From a bacterium (GTDB lineage: Bacteria > SZUA-79 > Acidulodesulfobacterales > Acidulodesulfobacteraceae), in assembly GCA_021800745.1 (NCBI GenBank), contig JAJYYS010000034.1:1-12474 (forward strand): 12,474 bases of DNA, given 5' to 3'. A program made the position numbers and the translations under genes. The notes under the pieces are model-generated. The model worked only from the letters and a program-made list of their open reading frames with translations. It had not been told where the DNA came from and made no database searches. Below, piece after piece: positions 12,321 through 12,474 of the stretch. Within the stretch, counting starts at the first letter, position 1. Each line of letters starts with the position of its first letter.

Positions 12321-12474
12321 ATGAAAAAAAGATTAAATAACATGGCATACAATCTGCGTCCGCTTAAACAGATGTCGCACCCAACCGATCTTATAAAGCA
12401 GTTTACCCCAAATTGGTTTACTATGAATATGGGAACAGGTATTCTGTCGCTTATGCTTGCGGCTTTTCCATATC
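12321..12474 (+). CDS. TDT-family transporter (TehA/Mae1/SLAC1-like), N-terminal part
   Basis: The ATG at 12321 opens a frame that stays open to the window edge, giving 51 residues. After a short basic lead, residues 28-51 read FTPNWFTMNMGTGILSL, then MLAAFPY. The pattern F-x-P-x-WF-x-x-x-MGTGIL is the opening of the first membrane helix in the tellurite-resistance/dicarboxylate transporter (TDT) family, which includes TehA, Mae1, the sulfite exporter Ssu1 and plant SLAC1 anion channels. TAGAGG ten bases upstream (12305-12310) is a reasonable ribosome binding site. It is transcribed divergently from the MCP gene. The substrate cannot be told from this fragment; sulfite, malate or another anion are the family options. 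The remaining helices lie beyond the window. Confidence 0.85.
   Translation, partial: MKKRLNNMAYNLRPLKQMSHPTDLIKQFTPNWFTMNMGTGILSLMLAAFPY

Overview
The window is an AT-rich bacterial segment dominated by signal transduction. All confidently called genes except a truncated one at the right edge lie on the minus strand. Sigma-54 promoters, a sigma-54 activator, an MCP, an HD-GYP protein, hydrogenase maturation (HypC) and a TusA-like protein together suggest a motile Gram-negative anaerobe or facultative anaerobe, perhaps a deltaproteobacterial (Desulfobacterota-like) lineage. The taxon is inference from gene content only. No tRNA, rRNA, CRISPR array or insertion sequence is visible.

Layout from left to right. 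Positions 1-279 hold hypC and what may be the first codons of hypD. Positions 412-1791 encode a GAF/HD-GYP protein with a textbook sigma-54 promoter upstream (1838-1853). A 399-bp gap follows (1792-2190), holding repeated GTTGGCAT motifs and a possible 42-aa membrane peptide on the plus strand (2034-2162). Then come a HepT/MntA-type HEPN-MNT toxin-antitoxin pair (2191-2873) and a stand-alone receiver protein (2901-3269) with a strong sigma-70-type promoter (3311-3339). Next is a probable operon read as TusA (7681), sigma-54 activator (TTG start at 7376), hybrid histidine kinase 1 (5532). Hybrid kinase 2 (7806-10055) is a close paralogue of kinase 1, with blocks of 180 and 176 bp that are identical in DNA. 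Between kinase 2 and the MCP gene lies the decayed 3' end of an acetate/succinate transporter gene (SatP/YaaH type, 10141-10239). The MCP gene (10274-11941) has a second sigma-54 promoter (12001-12016) that matches the HD-GYP promoter at 15 of 16 positions. The divergent 379-bp gap holds a perfect 41-bp palindrome with GTTGGCAT at its core. A plus-strand TDT-family (TehA/Mae1/SLAC1-like) transporter gene runs off the right edge.

How the genes may work together: the HD-GYP protein and the sigma-54 activator begin with the same kind of input module (a small alpha/beta domain, a YKExxLL linker and a GAF domain) joined to different outputs. The HD-GYP and MCP genes carry nearly identical sigma-54 promoters, and GTTGGCAT motifs occur upstream of both. 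The simplest model is a local circuit in which the activator turns on c-di-GMP breakdown and a cytoplasmic-sensing chemoreceptor, with the hybrid kinases and the lone receiver forming a parallel phosphorelay. One oddity strains this model: the activator's sigma-54-contacting GAFTGA loop reads GVATGV.
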